Origin: Kiloniella laminariae DSM 19542
Lineage (GTDB): Bacteria; Pseudomonadota; Alphaproteobacteria; Kiloniellales; Kiloniellaceae
Reading direction: 5' to 3'
DNA: 64,000 nucleotides
Assembly: GCF_000374005.1 (NCBI RefSeq)
Contig: NZ_KB893134.1
Coordinates: 115,730-179,729 of the forward strand
The notes under the pieces are model-generated. The model did no database searches. It worked only from the letters and a program-made list of their open reading frames with translations, and had not been told where the DNA came from. The translations under genes and the position numbers were made by a program. Shown here piece after piece: positions 34,601-44,614 of this stretch; the first letter of the stretch is position 1; every line of letters begins with the position of its first letter.

Positions 34601-35149
34601 GTGACTCCCCAGATGCCGGATCTTGCCCCGACAACCGAGGTAAACGAACTTACTGAATTTCGCGGACCGGATCTCTATGATCTCTGTGACGCGACTGAAT
34701 CTGCAATTGAAGCCGGTGGAGGCTTCGGCTGGCTGCGGGTTCCTGAACGCGAGATCATGGAAAACCATTGGCGCGGAACCCTGCTGGTTCCGGGGCGACA
34801 GATCTTTGTCGCCCGGCTGGATGGCACAATCTGCGGGTCGGCCCAGCTCCATTGCCAGCCGCGCAACAATGAAGCCCAGGCCCATTCCGGCCAGCTCTCT
34901 TCCTTCTTTCTAGCCCCCTGGGCGCGAGGGCATGGGCTGGCTGCACAGATGGTCAAAGCGGTGGAGAAAGCGGCAATTGACCGCGGCTTGAGTGTGCTTA
35001 ATCTGGATGTGCGTGAAACCCAGAAACAGGCGATCCGGGTTTATGAGCAGGTCGGTTTTACCCGCTGGGGCACTCAGCACACCTATGCACGTGTCAATGA
35101 CCAGTGGGTTGCGGGACATTTCTACAGTAAAATTTTGAATGCTTCCTGA
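34601..35149 (+). CDS. GNAT family N-acetyltransferase inside the his operon
   Basis: A roughly 182-residue acetyltransferase. The acetyl-CoA loop reads LAPWARGHGLAAQMV, and the C-terminal VRETQKQAIRVYEQVGFTRWGT is typical of GNATs. The start is uncertain: GTG codons at 34586 (overlapping hisH) and 34601, or ATG at 34613. It lies between hisH and hisA with minimal spacing, so it is expressed with histidine synthesis genes; the substrate is unknown and there is no direct evidence that it acts in the pathway. Confidence 0.85.
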   Translation: MTPQMPDLAPTTEVNELTEFRGPDLYDLCDATESAIEAGGGFGWLRVPEREIMENHWRGTLLVPGRQIFVARLDGTICGSAQLHCQPRNNEAQAHSGQLSSFFLAPWARGHGLAAQMVKAVEKAAIDRGLSVLNLDVRETQKQAIRVYEQVGFTRWGTQHTYARVNDQWVAGHFYSKILNAS

Positions 35150-35161
35150 GGGAGATAAGTT

Positions 35162-35932
35162 GTGATTGTGTTTCCGGCAATTGACCTGAAGGACGGCGAG
35201 GCTGTCAGGCTTCTCAAGGGAGAGATGAATACCGCTACGGTGTTCAATTCCAATCCTGCTGCTCAAGCCAAGGAGTTTGAGGACGCGGGGTTTCAGTTCC
35301 TGCATATGGTTGATCTGAACGGCGCTTTTGAAGGCCGCCCGGTCAATCGTGCCGCGGTCGAAAAAATTGTGGCGACGATTTCCATGCCGACCCAGCTGGG
35401 AGGCGGGATTCGTGATCTGAAAACCATCGAGCAGTGGCTGGAGGCCGGTGTGTCCCGGGTTATTCTCGGAACCGTCGCAGTGAAAAACCCGGCACTGGTC
35501 ATTGAGGCCTGTAAATTTTTTCCCGGCAAAATCGTTGTCGGTATCGATGCCCGTGGTGGCATGGTGGCGACCGAGGGCTGGGCTGAAACCAGTGACCTGG
35601 AAGCGACTGAGCTGGCGCGCAAGTTCGAAAATGCCGGCGTTAGTGCCATCGTCTATACGGATATTGATCGGGACGGCCTGTTACAGGGCTGTAACGTCGA
35701 GGCGACAGCGAAACTGGCCCGGGCAATTTCGATCCCCGTCATTGCTTCGGGCGGGGTTGCCTCGGTTGAAGACATTCGTCAGCTCAAGGCGGTTGAAGAT
35801 GCAGGGATTGAAGGGGTGATCTGTGGTCGTTCGATCTATGACGGCCGGATTGATCCCCGGGAAGCGCTTTCGATTGCCAGCGGGGGAAAAGCTGGTGGAG
35901 TCTTCGCTGCTGGTCAGAACACTGCGGGATAA
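35162..35932 (+). CDS. hisA: Phosphoribosylformimino-5-aminoimidazole carboxamide ribotide isomerase
   Basis: HisA is the (beta/alpha)8 isomerase producing PRFAR, the HisF substrate. The catalytic Asp lies in [17 protein letters not shown] and the second in [15 protein letters not shown]; phosphate-binding GGGIRD and ASGGVAS are present. The GTG start follows GAGGGAGA at good spacing. 256 residues. Confidence 0.96.
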   Translation: MIVFPAIDLKDGEAVRLLKGEMNTATVFNSNPAAQAKEFEDAGFQFLHMVDLNGAFEGRPVNRAAVEKIVATISMPTQLGGGIRDLKTIEQWLEAGVSRVILGTVAVKNPALVIEACKFFPGKIVVGIDARGGMVATEGWAETSDLEATELARKFENAGVSAIVYTDIDRDGLLQGCNVEATAKLARAISIPVIASGGVASVEDIRQLKAVEDAGIEGVICGRSIYDGRIDPREALSIASGGKAGGVFAAGQNTAG

Positions 35933-35946
35933 TTCTGGAGAATAAA

Positions 35947-36726
35947 ATGCTGAAAGCACGAATTATTCCCTGCCTTGATGTGAAGGACGGGCGCGTCGTT
36001 AAGGGGGTCAACTTTGTTGGACTCCGCGATGCCGGTGATCCTGTTGAACAGGCCCGCCTGTACGACAAGGCCGGAGCAGACGAGCTTTGTTTCCTTGATA
36101 TCACCGCCAGCCATGAAAAGCGCGATATCATGCTGGATGTGGTTTCCCAGACGGCTGAAGAATGTTTTATGCCCCTGACAGTTGGCGGGGGAATCAGAAC
36201 GCTTGAGGATATCCGGGCGCTGTTGCTGGCGGGAGCTGACAAAGTTTCTATCAATACGACGGCTGTGACAAATCCCGAATTTGTGCGTCAGGCCAGTGAA
36301 AAATTTGGCAGCCAATGCATTGTTGTGGCGATTGATGCCAAGGAAGTTGCACCGGGAAAATATGAAATTTTCACCCATGGTGGTCGCAAGGAAACCGGAC
36401 TTGATGCGGTTGAATGGGCCCGGAAAATGGAAAGCCTGGGGGCGGGAGAGCTGTTGCTGACCTCCATGGATCGCGACGGCACCAAGCAGGGGTATAATCT
36501 GCCTCTAACCAGAGCCATTGCCGACGCGGTGAGAATTCCGGTTATTGCATCGGGTGGTGTCGGCAACCTTGATCATCTGGTTGACGGTGTCCGGGAAGGC
36601 CATGCGACAGCGGTTCTTGCGGCCTCGATCTTCCACTTTGGAACTTACAGCATTGCCGAAGCCAAGGAACATATGGCCAAAGCTGGCGTTGCTGTGCGCC
36701 AGATCACGGAGGATTCTGATGTCTGA
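35947..36726 (+). CDS. hisF: Imidazole glycerol phosphate synthase, cyclase subunit
   Basis: HisF closes the imidazole ring using ammonia from HisH. N-terminal [42 protein letters not shown] and VIASGGVGN are all in place; 259 residues is the usual length. It starts 14 bp after hisA and overlaps hisE by 8 bp. Confidence 0.97.
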   Translation: MLKARIIPCLDVKDGRVVKGVNFVGLRDAGDPVEQARLYDKAGADELCFLDITASHEKRDIMLDVVSQTAEECFMPLTVGGGIRTLEDIRALLLAGADKVSINTTAVTNPEFVRQASEKFGSQCIVVAIDAKEVAPGKYEIFTHGGRKETGLDAVEWARKMESLGAGELLLTSMDRDGTKQGYNLPLTRAIADAVRIPVIASGGVGNLDHLVDGVREGHATAVLAASIFHFGTYSIAEAKEHMAKAGVAVRQITEDSDV

Positions 36727-37066
36727 CGGGTTTAACGAAGGTATTTCTGCAACGATTCTGGATGAGCTTTACAAGGTTGTTCTCAGTCGCAAGGGGGATG
36801 ACGCTTCTCAATCCCATACTGCCAACCTTTTTTCCAAGGGGATTCACAAGATCTCGCAGAAGGTTGGGGAAGAGGCTGTTGAGGTGGTGATTGAAGCTGT
36901 TGCCGGCCCTCGTGAAGGGGTGATCTCTGAATCAGCCGATCTGCTCTATCACATGATGGTGCTCTGGGCAGAACGGGGTATCCAGCCTGCAGAAGTCTGG
37001 TCAGCACTTGAGGGGCGCAAGGGGATTTCCGGAATCGCCGAGAAAGCCTCCCGCAAGGGTGAGTGA
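36719..37066 (+). CDS. hisE: Phosphoribosyl-ATP pyrophosphatase
   Basis: HisE hydrolyses phosphoribosyl-ATP to phosphoribosyl-AMP. The MazG-like core includes [14 protein letters not shown] and [18 protein letters not shown]. The ATG overlaps the end of hisF by 8 bp and has GGAGGA upstream. 115 residues; the frame upstream of it belongs to a shadow. Last gene of the his operon. Confidence 0.95.
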   Translation: MSDGFNEGISATILDELYKVVLSRKGDDASQSHTANLFSKGIHKISQKVGEEAVEVVIEAVAGPREGVISESADLLYHMMVLWAERGIQPAEVWSALEGRKGISGIAEKASRKGE

Positions 37067-37075
37067 TTCCAGGTT

Positions 37076-37105
37076 CTTGACCAGAAAGCTGCTGATCTGG
37101 TTAAG
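37076..37105 (+). terminator. Intrinsic terminator after hisE
   Basis: A 10 bp stem (CTTGACCAGA with TCTGGTTAAG, one G-U pair) with a ten-base loop is followed by TTATTTT. It lies 10 bp beyond the hisE stop. Confidence 0.7.
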
Positions 37106-37181
37106 TTATTTTCCTGAGTAGTTCTTGACTCAATTTCTGGCAGTGACTGGCAGACATTCTTACATTACGGGAAAGCAGACA

Positions 37182-37535
37182 ATGGCATATGATTCGAACA
37201 ATATTTTTGCAAAAATTCTGCGTGGCGAAATTCCTTGCACCAAGGTTTTTGAAAACGAGCATGTTTTTGCGTTCAATGACATTGCGCCAAAAGCACCAGT
37301 ACATGTTCTGATCATTCCCAAAGGAGCCTATGTCTCTTTCGCAGATTTTTCGGCCAAAGCCACGGCTGAGGAAATTGTTGCGCTTAACCGGGCGGTCGGC
37401 GAGATTGCGCGGGAAAAGGGGATTGATGTAACCGGGTATCGCCTGCTGGCCAATCATGCAGAGCACGCCAGACAGGATGTACCGCACTATCATGTACACC
37501 TGCTTGGAGGTGTTGATCTGGGGCCTTGTTTCTAG
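37182..37535 (+). CDS. HINT/HIT family nucleotide hydrolase
   Basis: The 117-residue protein is a histidine-triad hydrolase of the HINT branch: NIFAKILRGEIPCTKVFENE at the N-terminus, HVLIIPKGAYVSF and the catalytic HYHVHLLGG. Such enzymes cleave AMP from aminoacyl or phosphoramidate substrates. The ATG at 37182 has GGGAAA about eight bases upstream. It is placed directly after hisE, an arrangement common in alphaproteobacteria. Confidence 0.94.
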   Translation: MAYDSNNIFAKILRGEIPCTKVFENEHVFAFNDIAPKAPVHVLIIPKGAYVSFADFSAKATAEEIVALNRAVGEIAREKGIDVTGYRLLANHAEHARQDVPHYHVHLLGGVDLGPCF

Positions 37536-37625
37536 GGCTCCTTATTTCTTCGATCTGAAGAAAAGAACCTGGGGCTGGCTGTCCCAAGGAGGTCAGGAAA
37601 ATTTTTGGAGAAATCTTTCTTGATA

Positions 37626-39194
37626 TCACCCGAGATATTTCCGCAGTTTGCGATCATTTGAATTGACGGCAAGGTTTTCCGGGAAACGCAGCACGATATT
37701 GGTGCCCTGCCCCGGATTGCTTGTCAGTTGCAGGGCACCCCCACTGATTTCCACCAATGATTTGGACAGGGGTAAACCCAGGCCGACACCGCCATATTTT
37801 CGGCCAAGTGAATCATCAATCTGGGTAAAAGGTCGGAGTGCCAGCTCTATTTCATCCTTGTTCATACCGATCCCGTCGTCTTCAATCCGGATGGTATAGC
37901 CGCTCTTGTTCGAAAAATTGGCCGCAATCCGGACAGTGCCACTGTAGTCTGTAAACTTGAAGGCATTTGAAATCAGGTTTGACAGAATCTGCTTCAGACT
38001 TTTGGGGTCAATTCTGATGGGCGGGCAATCGGGCTGGATATGTGTGCTCAGGCTAACTTGATTTTTGGTGTTTTTACTCTGGACCAGCCTGAGAGTATGA
38101 TCAATGGCTGAAACAAGATCAACATTTTCAGGGCTGATATAGTATTCTCCGGCCTCGATCATTGTAAGATCTAGGATATCATTGATCACCTCGAGTAGTT
38201 GATTGCCACTTGCATTGATATCATTTGCATATTCCTGATATCTGGCATGTCCGAGGGCTCCGTATATTTTTTGGGCCATGGCTTCGGAGAACCCGATGAT
38301 GGCATTCAGTGGTGTGCGCAATTCGTGACTCATGGTGGCGAGAAAGGCTGTTTTTGCTCTGCTGGCTCTTTCGGCATGATTCTTTGCTTTTCGCAGGGCG
38401 CGCTCTACTTTTTTTACCTCGGTCAGATCGACGTCAATACAGTACATTTCCTTTTTATTCTGGCCATTGGTCATCAGAACGTGACTGGAATAGACCGGTA
38501 CAGCTTTTCCAGTTTTTGATTTCAGGGTGATTTCGCCTGAAGGAATAGCTGTACCCTCCCTTAGCCAATGGGTATGGGCTTTTATGATGTTCTTGCGCAG
38601 AGGATCGGGGATGATCAAATCTTCCAGCAATCTGCCATGGGCTTCTTCTTCGGAATAGCCGTATAAGCTGGTGCTGGCACTGTTCCAGTAAATAACCCTG
38701 CGATTTTGGTCATACCCCTGAACGGCGATGTTTTGCACCTGATCAAAGATGGACCGAAAGCGTCTTTCCGGAACAAGCTCGCTTCCCTCCTGCAAGGGAG
38801 CACAGGCCAAAGCTTCAATATAACCTTCTATGGCTATTGTTTTTCCTCTGGAATCTTCCAGAGCAATACAGCTTTCGCTGATCCACTGCACAGAGCCGTC
38901 AATTTTGTATACCTGGAAGGGGTGTGATTTGACTTCACCTTCTTTTTCAAGCCGCTGCAAGAAGATTTGCCGACTGCCGGGGTCAAGAAAAATACTGTGG
39001 CCCGGCTTTGTAACATGCTCATAAAAAAGGTCTGAATCAGCGGTGCCGAAAATGCGCATCAGAGCTGGATTGGCGGCCAGAAAAACACCATTTGCATCAG
39101 CAGAGTACATACCAAGAGGACTGTTATGGACCAGTCGTTCGCAGTCGTCCAAAATTGTCTGGTATTTAAGGTTACCGCCGTTTGAGACGCTCAT
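37626..39194 (-). CDS. PAS domain-containing sensor histidine kinase
   Basis: A 522-residue kinase without membrane helices. Two to three PAS domains occupy the N-terminal half (beginning around SPLGMYSADANGVFLAANPALMRIF and later FDQVQNIAVQGYDQNRRVIYWN). The phospho-acceptor is in ATMSHELRTPLNAIIGFSEAM, and the catalytic ATPase domain has NLISNAFKFT, IRIEDDGIGM and KYGGVGLGLPLSK. No response-regulator gene is nearby, so it is an orphan kinase with unknown stimulus. The ATG at 39194 has AGGA five bases upstream. Confidence 0.92.
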   Translation of the reverse strand: MSVSNGGNLKYQTILDDCERLVHNSPLGMYSADANGVFLAANPALMRIFGTADSDLFYEHVTKPGHSIFLDPGSRQIFLQRLEKEGEVKSHPFQVYKIDGSVQWISESCIALEDSRGKTIAIEGYIEALACAPLQEGSELVPERRFRSIFDQVQNIAVQGYDQNRRVIYWNSASTSLYGYSEEEAHGRLLEDLIIPDPLRKNIIKAHTHWLREGTAIPSGEITLKSKTGKAVPVYSSHVLMTNGQNKKEMYCIDVDLTEVKKVERALRKAKNHAERASRAKTAFLATMSHELRTPLNAIIGFSEAMAQKIYGALGHARYQEYANDINASGNQLLEVINDILDLTMIEAGEYYISPENVDLVSAIDHTLRLVQSKNTKNQVSLSTHIQPDCPPIRIDPKSLKQILSNLISNAFKFTDYSGTVRIAANFSNKSGYTIRIEDDGIGMNKDEIELALRPFTQIDDSLGRKYGGVGLGLPLSKSLVEISGGALQLTSNPGQGTNIVLRFPENLAVNSNDRKLRKYLG

Positions 39195-39423
39195 ACCGAT
39201 CCTGTTTACTATTGCGACAGTCGTTCGGGAGACCTTCAGTATACACACATTTGGGTTGTATTATCAGTTAAAAAATATAAACGACCTCTTGCTGTTATGA
39301 TGGTTAGTTATTGTAATCATTTGTTATAATAATGAAATTCTATAACTATAGGTCGTATTATTTATTTAGTTTGGCCTGGAGTTCTATTGGTGTAAGGGGA
39401 CAGAAACAGAAATGTCAGCCCCT

Positions 39424-40950
39424 CTACAAGACCTTGTTTCGGCGATATCTCAGAGCTTCTGCAATGTGGGTGGAGGCAATGTTTTCACTGTCTGCCAGAT
39501 CCGCGATTGTCCGCGATACCTTTAACACCCGGTGGTATGCCCGGGCAGACAGCCGGAATTTTTCTGCTGCGTTTTGCAACAGACTGGTTTCCTCCGGGCC
39601 AAGTGCTGTGACCTCTTCAAGAATTTTCCCCTCAGCTTCAGCATTACAATAGGGGCGCTGTTCTTTGGCAAAGCGGGCATAACGTTTGATCTGACGATTT
39701 CTGGCAGCCTGGACCCTGGCAGCGATTTCCCTGCTGCCTTCGCCTGGCGGCGGAAGAGACAGATCCTGCGCCCTTACGGCAGGAACATCGAAATAGAGAT
39801 CTATCCGGTCATAAAGCGGTGCCGAGATCCGGGCCTGATATTGCTGGCTACAGCGTTGTCCTCGGCCACAGATTTGGGTGACAGGGTCAACCTCGCCGCA
39901 GCGGCAGGGGTTCATGGCTGCAACCATCTGAATCCGGGCAGGATAGGTGATGTGGGCTTCGGCCCGGGCGATGGAAATATGGCCGCTTTCCAGAGGCTGT
40001 CGCAGAGTTTCCAGTACTGATCTGTTAAATTCGGGCAGCTCATCGAGAAAAAGAACTCCCCGATGGGCCAGAGAGATTTCTCCCGGTCTGGCTTTTTGTC
40101 CTCCACCTACAATTGCCGGAGCTGAAGCAGAGTGATGTGGATCGCGGAAGGGGCGCTGATTTTTTAGAGCGCCGTTCTTCAGCAATCCGGCGATGGAGTG
40201 AATCATGCTGACTTCAAGAATCTCTTCGGGAGTCATTTCCGGCAGTATCGAGGGAAGCCGGGAGGCCAGCATGGATTTTCCGGCTCCGGGCGGGCCGTTG
40301 AACAGCAGGTTATGTCCGCCAGCCGCGGCAATCTCCAGTACTCTTTTGGCTGTTTCCTGTCCCTTGACATCTTTCAGATCCGGCAGATGCGGACGGTCCG
40401 TGTTGTGCGATGGCATGTCGGCTTTTGGCGGGCTGAGGATTTGTCTGCCATTGATGTGATTGATCAGGGAAAGGAGGTTTGCAGGGGCCAAAATATCGAG
40501 CTTGTCGATCCAGGCGGCTTCCCTGCCCTGAGCTTCGGGGCAAATCAGGCCGCGTTCCTGTTCGAGAGCATGAAGGGCAGCGGGCAAGACACCGCTGACA
40601 GCGCGGATGCTGGCATCCAGTGCCAACTCGCCAAGGATTGTATAGTCCTGTAATTCCGCTTCCGGAATGATTTCCATGGCACAGAGAATTCCCAGTGCAA
40701 TTGGCAGATCAAAGTGGCTGCCTTCCTTTTGCAGGTCGGCGGGAGCCAGGTTAACGGTTATCCTTTTTGGAGGGAGAGCCAAACCGATGGCTGTCAGGGC
40801 GGCGCGTACTCTTTCCCGGCTTTCAGCCACGGCCTTGTCCGGCAGTCCTACCAGTGTGAATGTTGGTAATCCGCTGGAAAACTGGACCTGGACATCAATC
40901 GCCCGGACTTCGATGCCTTGAAATGAGACCGTCTTGAGCTGCACTGTCAT
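39424..40950 (-). CDS. comM: YifB family Mg chelatase-like AAA ATPase (ComM-like)
   Basis: The 508-residue protein has an N-terminal Lon-like fold (VQVQFSSGLPTFTLVGLPD), an AAA+ Mg-chelatase core with Walker A LLFNGPPGAGKSMLASRLP, LFLDELPEF, and a four-cysteine zinc-like cluster (NPCRCGEVDPVTQICGRGQRC). ComM in naturally transformable bacteria is a branch-migration helicase for integrating donor DNA; the same role is likely but not shown here. Confidence 0.93.
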   Translation of the reverse strand: MTVQLKTVSFQGIEVRAIDVQVQFSSGLPTFTLVGLPDKAVAESRERVRAALTAIGLALPPKRITVNLAPADLQKEGSHFDLPIALGILCAMEIIPEAELQDYTILGELALDASIRAVSGVLPAALHALEQERGLICPEAQGREAAWIDKLDILAPANLLSLINHINGRQILSPPKADMPSHNTDRPHLPDLKDVKGQETAKRVLEIAAAGGHNLLFNGPPGAGKSMLASRLPSILPEMTPEEILEVSMIHSIAGLLKNGALKNQRPFRDPHHSASAPAIVGGGQKARPGEISLAHRGVLFLDELPEFNRSVLETLRQPLESGHISIARAEAHITYPARIQMVAAMNPCRCGEVDPVTQICGRGQRCSQQYQARISAPLYDRIDLYFDVPAVRAQDLSLPPPGEGSREIAARVQAARNRQIKRYARFAKEQRPYCNAEAEGKILEEVTALGPEETSLLQNAAEKFRLSARAYHRVLKVSRTIADLADSENIASTHIAEALRYRRNKVL

Positions 40951-41067
40951 GTGAATTTATACATGTGATTTTACGCCATCTCACTTTATGTTTCTGGAAC
41001 AAAAAAGGAACATAACTGTAGCATCAAGTATTGTTGTGCAGAAGGTTTTTCAACCATTGTGAAAAGG

Positions 41068-41084
41068 GGAGTTTAAAAAACTCC
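41068..41084 (-). terminator. Probable terminator downstream of the DUF523 gene
   Basis: A 7 bp stem (GGAGTTT with AAACTCC, three-base loop) is followed on the minus strand by CCTTTTC, about 33 bp beyond the DUF523 stop. It is short and of moderate strength. Confidence 0.5.
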
Positions 41085-41116
41085 TGCTGCCGGGAAGCTG
41101 AAACGGTTACAGTCAG

Positions 41117-41611
41117 TTAAGCTGTTGTTTCAAGATAACAACAGGCTTCCTCAATCTGCTCCTCGCTGAAAACAGTGATCCCGTGGTTGCGAAGAAGCTC
41201 CGTTACCTTGCCAGCGCCCCTGACTTTGGTGCCGCTGAACTGTCCATCATAGATAAAGCTGCTGCCACAAGACGGGCTGTTTTCCTTGAGAATGGCCAGC
41301 GTGATTTTTTTGTTCTGGCAAAGCTGCAAGGCGATTTCTGCCCCTCTGTCGAAAGTATCGGTGAGATTCTCCCCCTGATCTGAAAGAACCTGCCCCTGAT
41401 GTATCTCTGCAGGCGGGCGCGGAACGGGGAGCCCGGCAGCCATTTCAGGACAAAGAGTAACAACCCTGCCCACAGCCTGCCACTCGAGCAGCTGTTTGTG
41501 GCCCCTGCTCGCGTAACGTCCATCGTAGCGCACAGCCTGTCCGAGAAGACAGGCACTGACCAGTATTCTGGTTTTGTGGGTTGGTACTTTTGATGAGGTC
41601 TGGTGCAACAA
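41117..41611 (-). CDS. DUF523 family protein
   Basis: The 164-residue protein matches DUF523: RILVSACLLGQAVRYDG at the N-terminus, LCPEMAAGLPVPRPPAEI, and LKENSPSCGSSFIYDG with conserved cysteines, suggesting metal or thiol chemistry. The function is unknown. The start is TTG at 41611 with GGGAGA upstream. It follows the GNAT gene by 22 bp, so the two are probably co-transcribed. Confidence 0.9.
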   Translation of the reverse strand: MLHQTSSKVPTHKTRILVSACLLGQAVRYDGRYASRGHKQLLEWQAVGRVVTLCPEMAAGLPVPRPPAEIHQGQVLSDQGENLTDTFDRGAEIALQLCQNKKITLAILKENSPSCGSSFIYDGQFSGTKVRGAGKVTELLRNHGITVFSEEQIEEACCYLETTA

Positions 41612-41633
41612 ATATTCTCCCGAATCACCCTAA

Positions 41634-42110
41634 TCAGGTGTCCTGTGACAGGAATTTTGACATGAGCACCCGTGGGTGAGCTTCGAAACCAAGCTTCTGA
41701 TATAGCGCGTGTGCCCGCTGATTCCCAGTCTCTACCTCGAGAAAAACCCGAGTTGCCCCGAGCTTGCGGGATTCCTGTTCGGCAAAGGCAATTGCCTTAC
41801 GTCCGATGCCCCGGCTTCTGTGTTCCGGAAGAAGGTAAATTTCGTCAATACAGAATTCACGTCCTCCGGCTTCCAGGGCAAAGCCCAGACAGACACAGAG
41901 ATAGCCTATAGTGGTCTGGTTACGTTCGATAATCCAGAGGCGCACCAGCGGATCGCCCGCCAGGACGGCGTCGATTGCCGTTACGATCCTTGGCAGACCA
42001 TAACTGTTATCATCTTCCCGGTAATAGGCTGATGCCAGGGCGATTACAGTTTCGCGATCAGGATTCTCTATTAAACGAAACCCCAGATTGGTTTCGGAGG
42101 GCAGAGACAT
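41634..42110 (-). CDS. GNAT family N-acetyltransferase
   Basis: The 158-residue protein has a full GNAT fold: an acidic strand pair near CIDEIYLLPEHRSRGIGRKAI, where the last part is the acetyl-CoA loop, and VFLEVETGNQRAHALYQKLGF at the C-terminal end. The acceptor substrate is not evident. It heads a short operon with the DUF523 gene. Confidence 0.9.
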   Translation of the reverse strand: MSLPSETNLGFRLIENPDRETVIALASAYYREDDNSYGLPRIVTAIDAVLAGDPLVRLWIIERNQTTIGYLCVCLGFALEAGGREFCIDEIYLLPEHRSRGIGRKAIAFAEQESRKLGATRVFLEVETGNQRAHALYQKLGFEAHPRVLMSKFLSQDT

Positions 42111-42154
42111 TTTTTGTGCTCAACAGAAGGCGTGGGTTGAATTGTTCAGGAGTA

Positions 42155-42586
42155 TCAGGTTTCTGTCATTTCCTGGGGCAGGCCGTCAGCCAGGTCGTAA
42201 TAGTCCCCCTTGAACTGGCAAAAGATATGTTTCTCTGCCTTCAGGTTTGTCGGCTCGTCCAGGCTTCCGGCTGATACGGCGATATGATCTTTCCAGGTTT
42301 TGTGCCGGTCTGCCTGCCAGAAAAGCGCGGAACCACAAGACTTGCAAAAGCCGCGCCGGGCAAAGCCCGATGAGACATACCAGCTTAGCAAATCTTCCCC
42401 GCGGGTTATCCTGAATTTGTCGATTGGGCACTCTGCCGAGGCCCAGTAGTGCCCTGACCAGCGGCGGCACTGTTTGCAGTGGCAGGCACCAACGGCTTTG
42501 AGAGGTGCTTTGACTTCGTAGCGCAAGCTGCCACAGAGACAACCGCCAGTATGGTTTTGTCTGTTATGATCATCCTGATTGTTCAT
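42155..42586 (-). CDS. GFA family (CENP-V/glutathione-dependent formaldehyde-activating-like) protein
   Basis: A 143-residue zinc-binding protein with the CGSLRYEV and CHCKQCRRW cysteine motifs and a third Cys pair in GFCKSCGSALFW, the pattern of the GFA domain. Enzymatic roles are proven for few members, so no reaction is assigned. The ATG at 42586 is chosen; the longer frame to 42643 lacks support. Confidence 0.9.
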   Translation of the reverse strand: MNNQDDHNRQNHTGGCLCGSLRYEVKAPLKAVGACHCKQCRRWSGHYWASAECPIDKFRITRGEDLLSWYVSSGFARRGFCKSCGSALFWQADRHKTWKDHIAVSAGSLDEPTNLKAEKHIFCQFKGDYYDLADGLPQEMTET

Positions 42587-42696
42587 GTCATTATCTCGTG
42601 AAAGTTTCAGAACAAAGAATGAACATGTCAAATTCGTAGACATCTGTCAAACGGGTCGTTGAAGCGGCAGTTATCGCGTTGGCGCTCCGGCAAAGT

Positions 42697-42727
42697 AACA
42701 AACCCCGCCAAAAAGGCAGGGTTTGTT
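42697..42727 (-). terminator. Hairpin downstream of the SulP gene
   Basis: A 13 bp stem (AACAAACCCCGCC with GGCAGGGTTTGTT; the one odd pair is G-U in minus-strand RNA) and a five-base loop. A T-rich tract follows only on the plus side, so strength on the minus strand is uncertain. Confidence 0.65.
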
Positions 42728-42765
42728 GTGTTGGTGTTATTTTATTTTTGTCGGGAGGCTGCTGT

Positions 42766-44367
42766 TCAGCTTTTGGCCCCGTTGTTGAGCGGGATTTCCA
42801 CGTCCTCATGATACATCCGGTCATAATCGACCAAGATTCCGTAATGGGGATCCCCTTCCCTGTCTTCCTCGACCATGCTGACGGATTTTTCCAGCAGATG
42901 GCGACAGTCAGGGCTGAGGTGGCGCAGATGCAGAGTTTTGCCGTATTTGGTGTAGCGGTCTGCCAGCGCATCAATGGCTTCCAGTCCCGAATGATCCCAA
43001 ACCCGGGCATTACGGAAATCGACCACGACATCATCGGCATCATCCTGCGGGTTGAAAAGATCGCGGAAGGAACTGATAGAGCCAAAAAACAGCGGGCCTG
43101 TGATTTCATAAACCGTGGTTTTCCCGTCTTCGCTGGTACCGACACGGGCATACATGTGTTTGGCCGAATTCCAGGCGAAAACCAGAGAGGAAACCAGAAC
43201 ACCGACGATCACGGCAATGGCAAGATCCGTTGCGACGGTGACGCCGGAAACCAGGATCAGCACAAAAGCATCCGATTTGGGAATCCGGTGCAGAATCCGG
43301 AAGCTGGACCATTCAAAGGTGCCGATGACCACCATGAACATAACGCCGACCAGAGCCGCCAGCGGAATCAGCTCAATCAAATCTGAGGCAAAGAGAATAA
43401 AGATCAGCAGAAAAACCGCACCGGTGACGCCGGAAAGGCGGGCTTTCCCGCCTGATTTGATGTTGATCATGCTCTGGCCGATCATGGCACAACCACCCAT
43501 GCCGCCAAAGAATCCTGTCACGAGATTGGCAAGCCCCTGCCCCATGCATTCCTGCGAGGTCCGGCCTTTGGTTTCGGTGAGCTCATCAATCAGGGTCAGG
43601 GTCAGAAGCGATTCAATCAGGCCAATCGCCGCGAGAATAAGCGAATAAGGCAGGATGATATAAAGAGTTTCCAGATTGAAAGGTACCAGCGGGATATGGA
43701 ATTCCGGCAGACCCCCGGCAATGGAGGCCATATCACCCACCGTCGGAATATCAAGCTGGAAGCCGATCACCAGCCCGGAGACAACAACAATGGCAACCAG
43801 GGGTGCCGGGATCAGCGTTGTTACCCGTGGCAGGAGGAAGCTGATGGCCATGGTGACCGCGACCAGACCAAGCATGATGTAGAGGGTTGATCCGCTGAGC
43901 CAGTTGCTGGAAGGATCCGTCGGAATCTCCTTGAACTGCGACAGCTGCGCCAGAAAGATCACGATCGCCAGTCCGTTGACAAACCCGAGCATAACCGGGT
44001 GCGGTACAAGGCGGATAAATTTCCCAAGCCGGAAGACACCGGCCAGAATCTGGAAGATCCCCATCAGGACAACGGCAGCAAAAAGATATTCAACGCCGTG
44101 GGTAACAACCAGAGATACCATGACAACGGCCAGAGCCCCGGTAGCCCCTGAAATCATTCCCGGGCGACCGCCGACAAGGGCGGTGATCAGGCCAACAATA
44201 AAAGCTGCATAAAGGCCGACAAGAGGTTCGACCTGAGCGACAAAAGCAAAGGCGACGGCTTCGGGAACAAGGGCGAGTGCAACGGTCAGGCCGGAGAGTA
44301 CCTCGGCCTTGATGTTGCGGGGATCACAAAAATTATAGGCTTTCATGTAGCGTCCGATCAGATCCAT
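42766..44367 (-). CDS. SulP family anion transporter with STAS domain
   Basis: A 533-residue membrane protein of the SulP/SLC26 family that transports sulfate, bicarbonate or other anions. The N-terminal LTVALALVPEAVAFAFVAQV, GGRPGMISGATGALAVVM and MGGCAMIGQSMINIKSGG are typical; about a dozen hydrophobic segments follow. A C-terminal STAS domain includes VVDFRNARVWDHSGLEAIDAL. The ion cannot be told; similarity in the core is to bicarbonate/sulfate carriers. The start could also be the ATG at 44346. Confidence 0.92.
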   Translation of the reverse strand: MDLIGRYMKAYNFCDPRNIKAEVLSGLTVALALVPEAVAFAFVAQVEPLVGLYAAFIVGLITALVGGRPGMISGATGALAVVMVSLVVTHGVEYLFAAVVLMGIFQILAGVFRLGKFIRLVPHPVMLGFVNGLAIVIFLAQLSQFKEIPTDPSSNWLSGSTLYIMLGLVAVTMAISFLLPRVTTLIPAPLVAIVVVSGLVIGFQLDIPTVGDMASIAGGLPEFHIPLVPFNLETLYIILPYSLILAAIGLIESLLTLTLIDELTETKGRTSQECMGQGLANLVTGFFGGMGGCAMIGQSMINIKSGGKARLSGVTGAVFLLIFILFASDLIELIPLAALVGVMFMVVIGTFEWSSFRILHRIPKSDAFVLILVSGVTVATDLAIAVIVGVLVSSLVFAWNSAKHMYARVGTSEDGKTTVYEITGPLFFGSISSFRDLFNPQDDADDVVVDFRNARVWDHSGLEAIDALADRYTKYGKTLHLRHLSPDCRHLLEKSVSMVEEDREGDPHYGILVDYDRMYHEDVEIPLNNGAKS

Positions 44368-44614
44368 CCGGAGATCGCCAGTAATCGTTAAGGCGATCAA
44401 AATAAAGGGCGGCCAATTCCAAGTCACCGTTTGGCCAATTCTATAATTGGTTGGGAAAAGGAGGCCGCCGCTTCTCTGTCTGGCGCGCTTGTAGCAAATT
44501 AATTGCTGGGAGAAAATAACTAATCTCGCTTGTCGGCTTTATCTGAAAAATAGAGGGATTGTGCCCCGTTATTAAGGTTTCCAGAATGCCGATTTTGCCG
44601 GAAGGATTCTAAAA

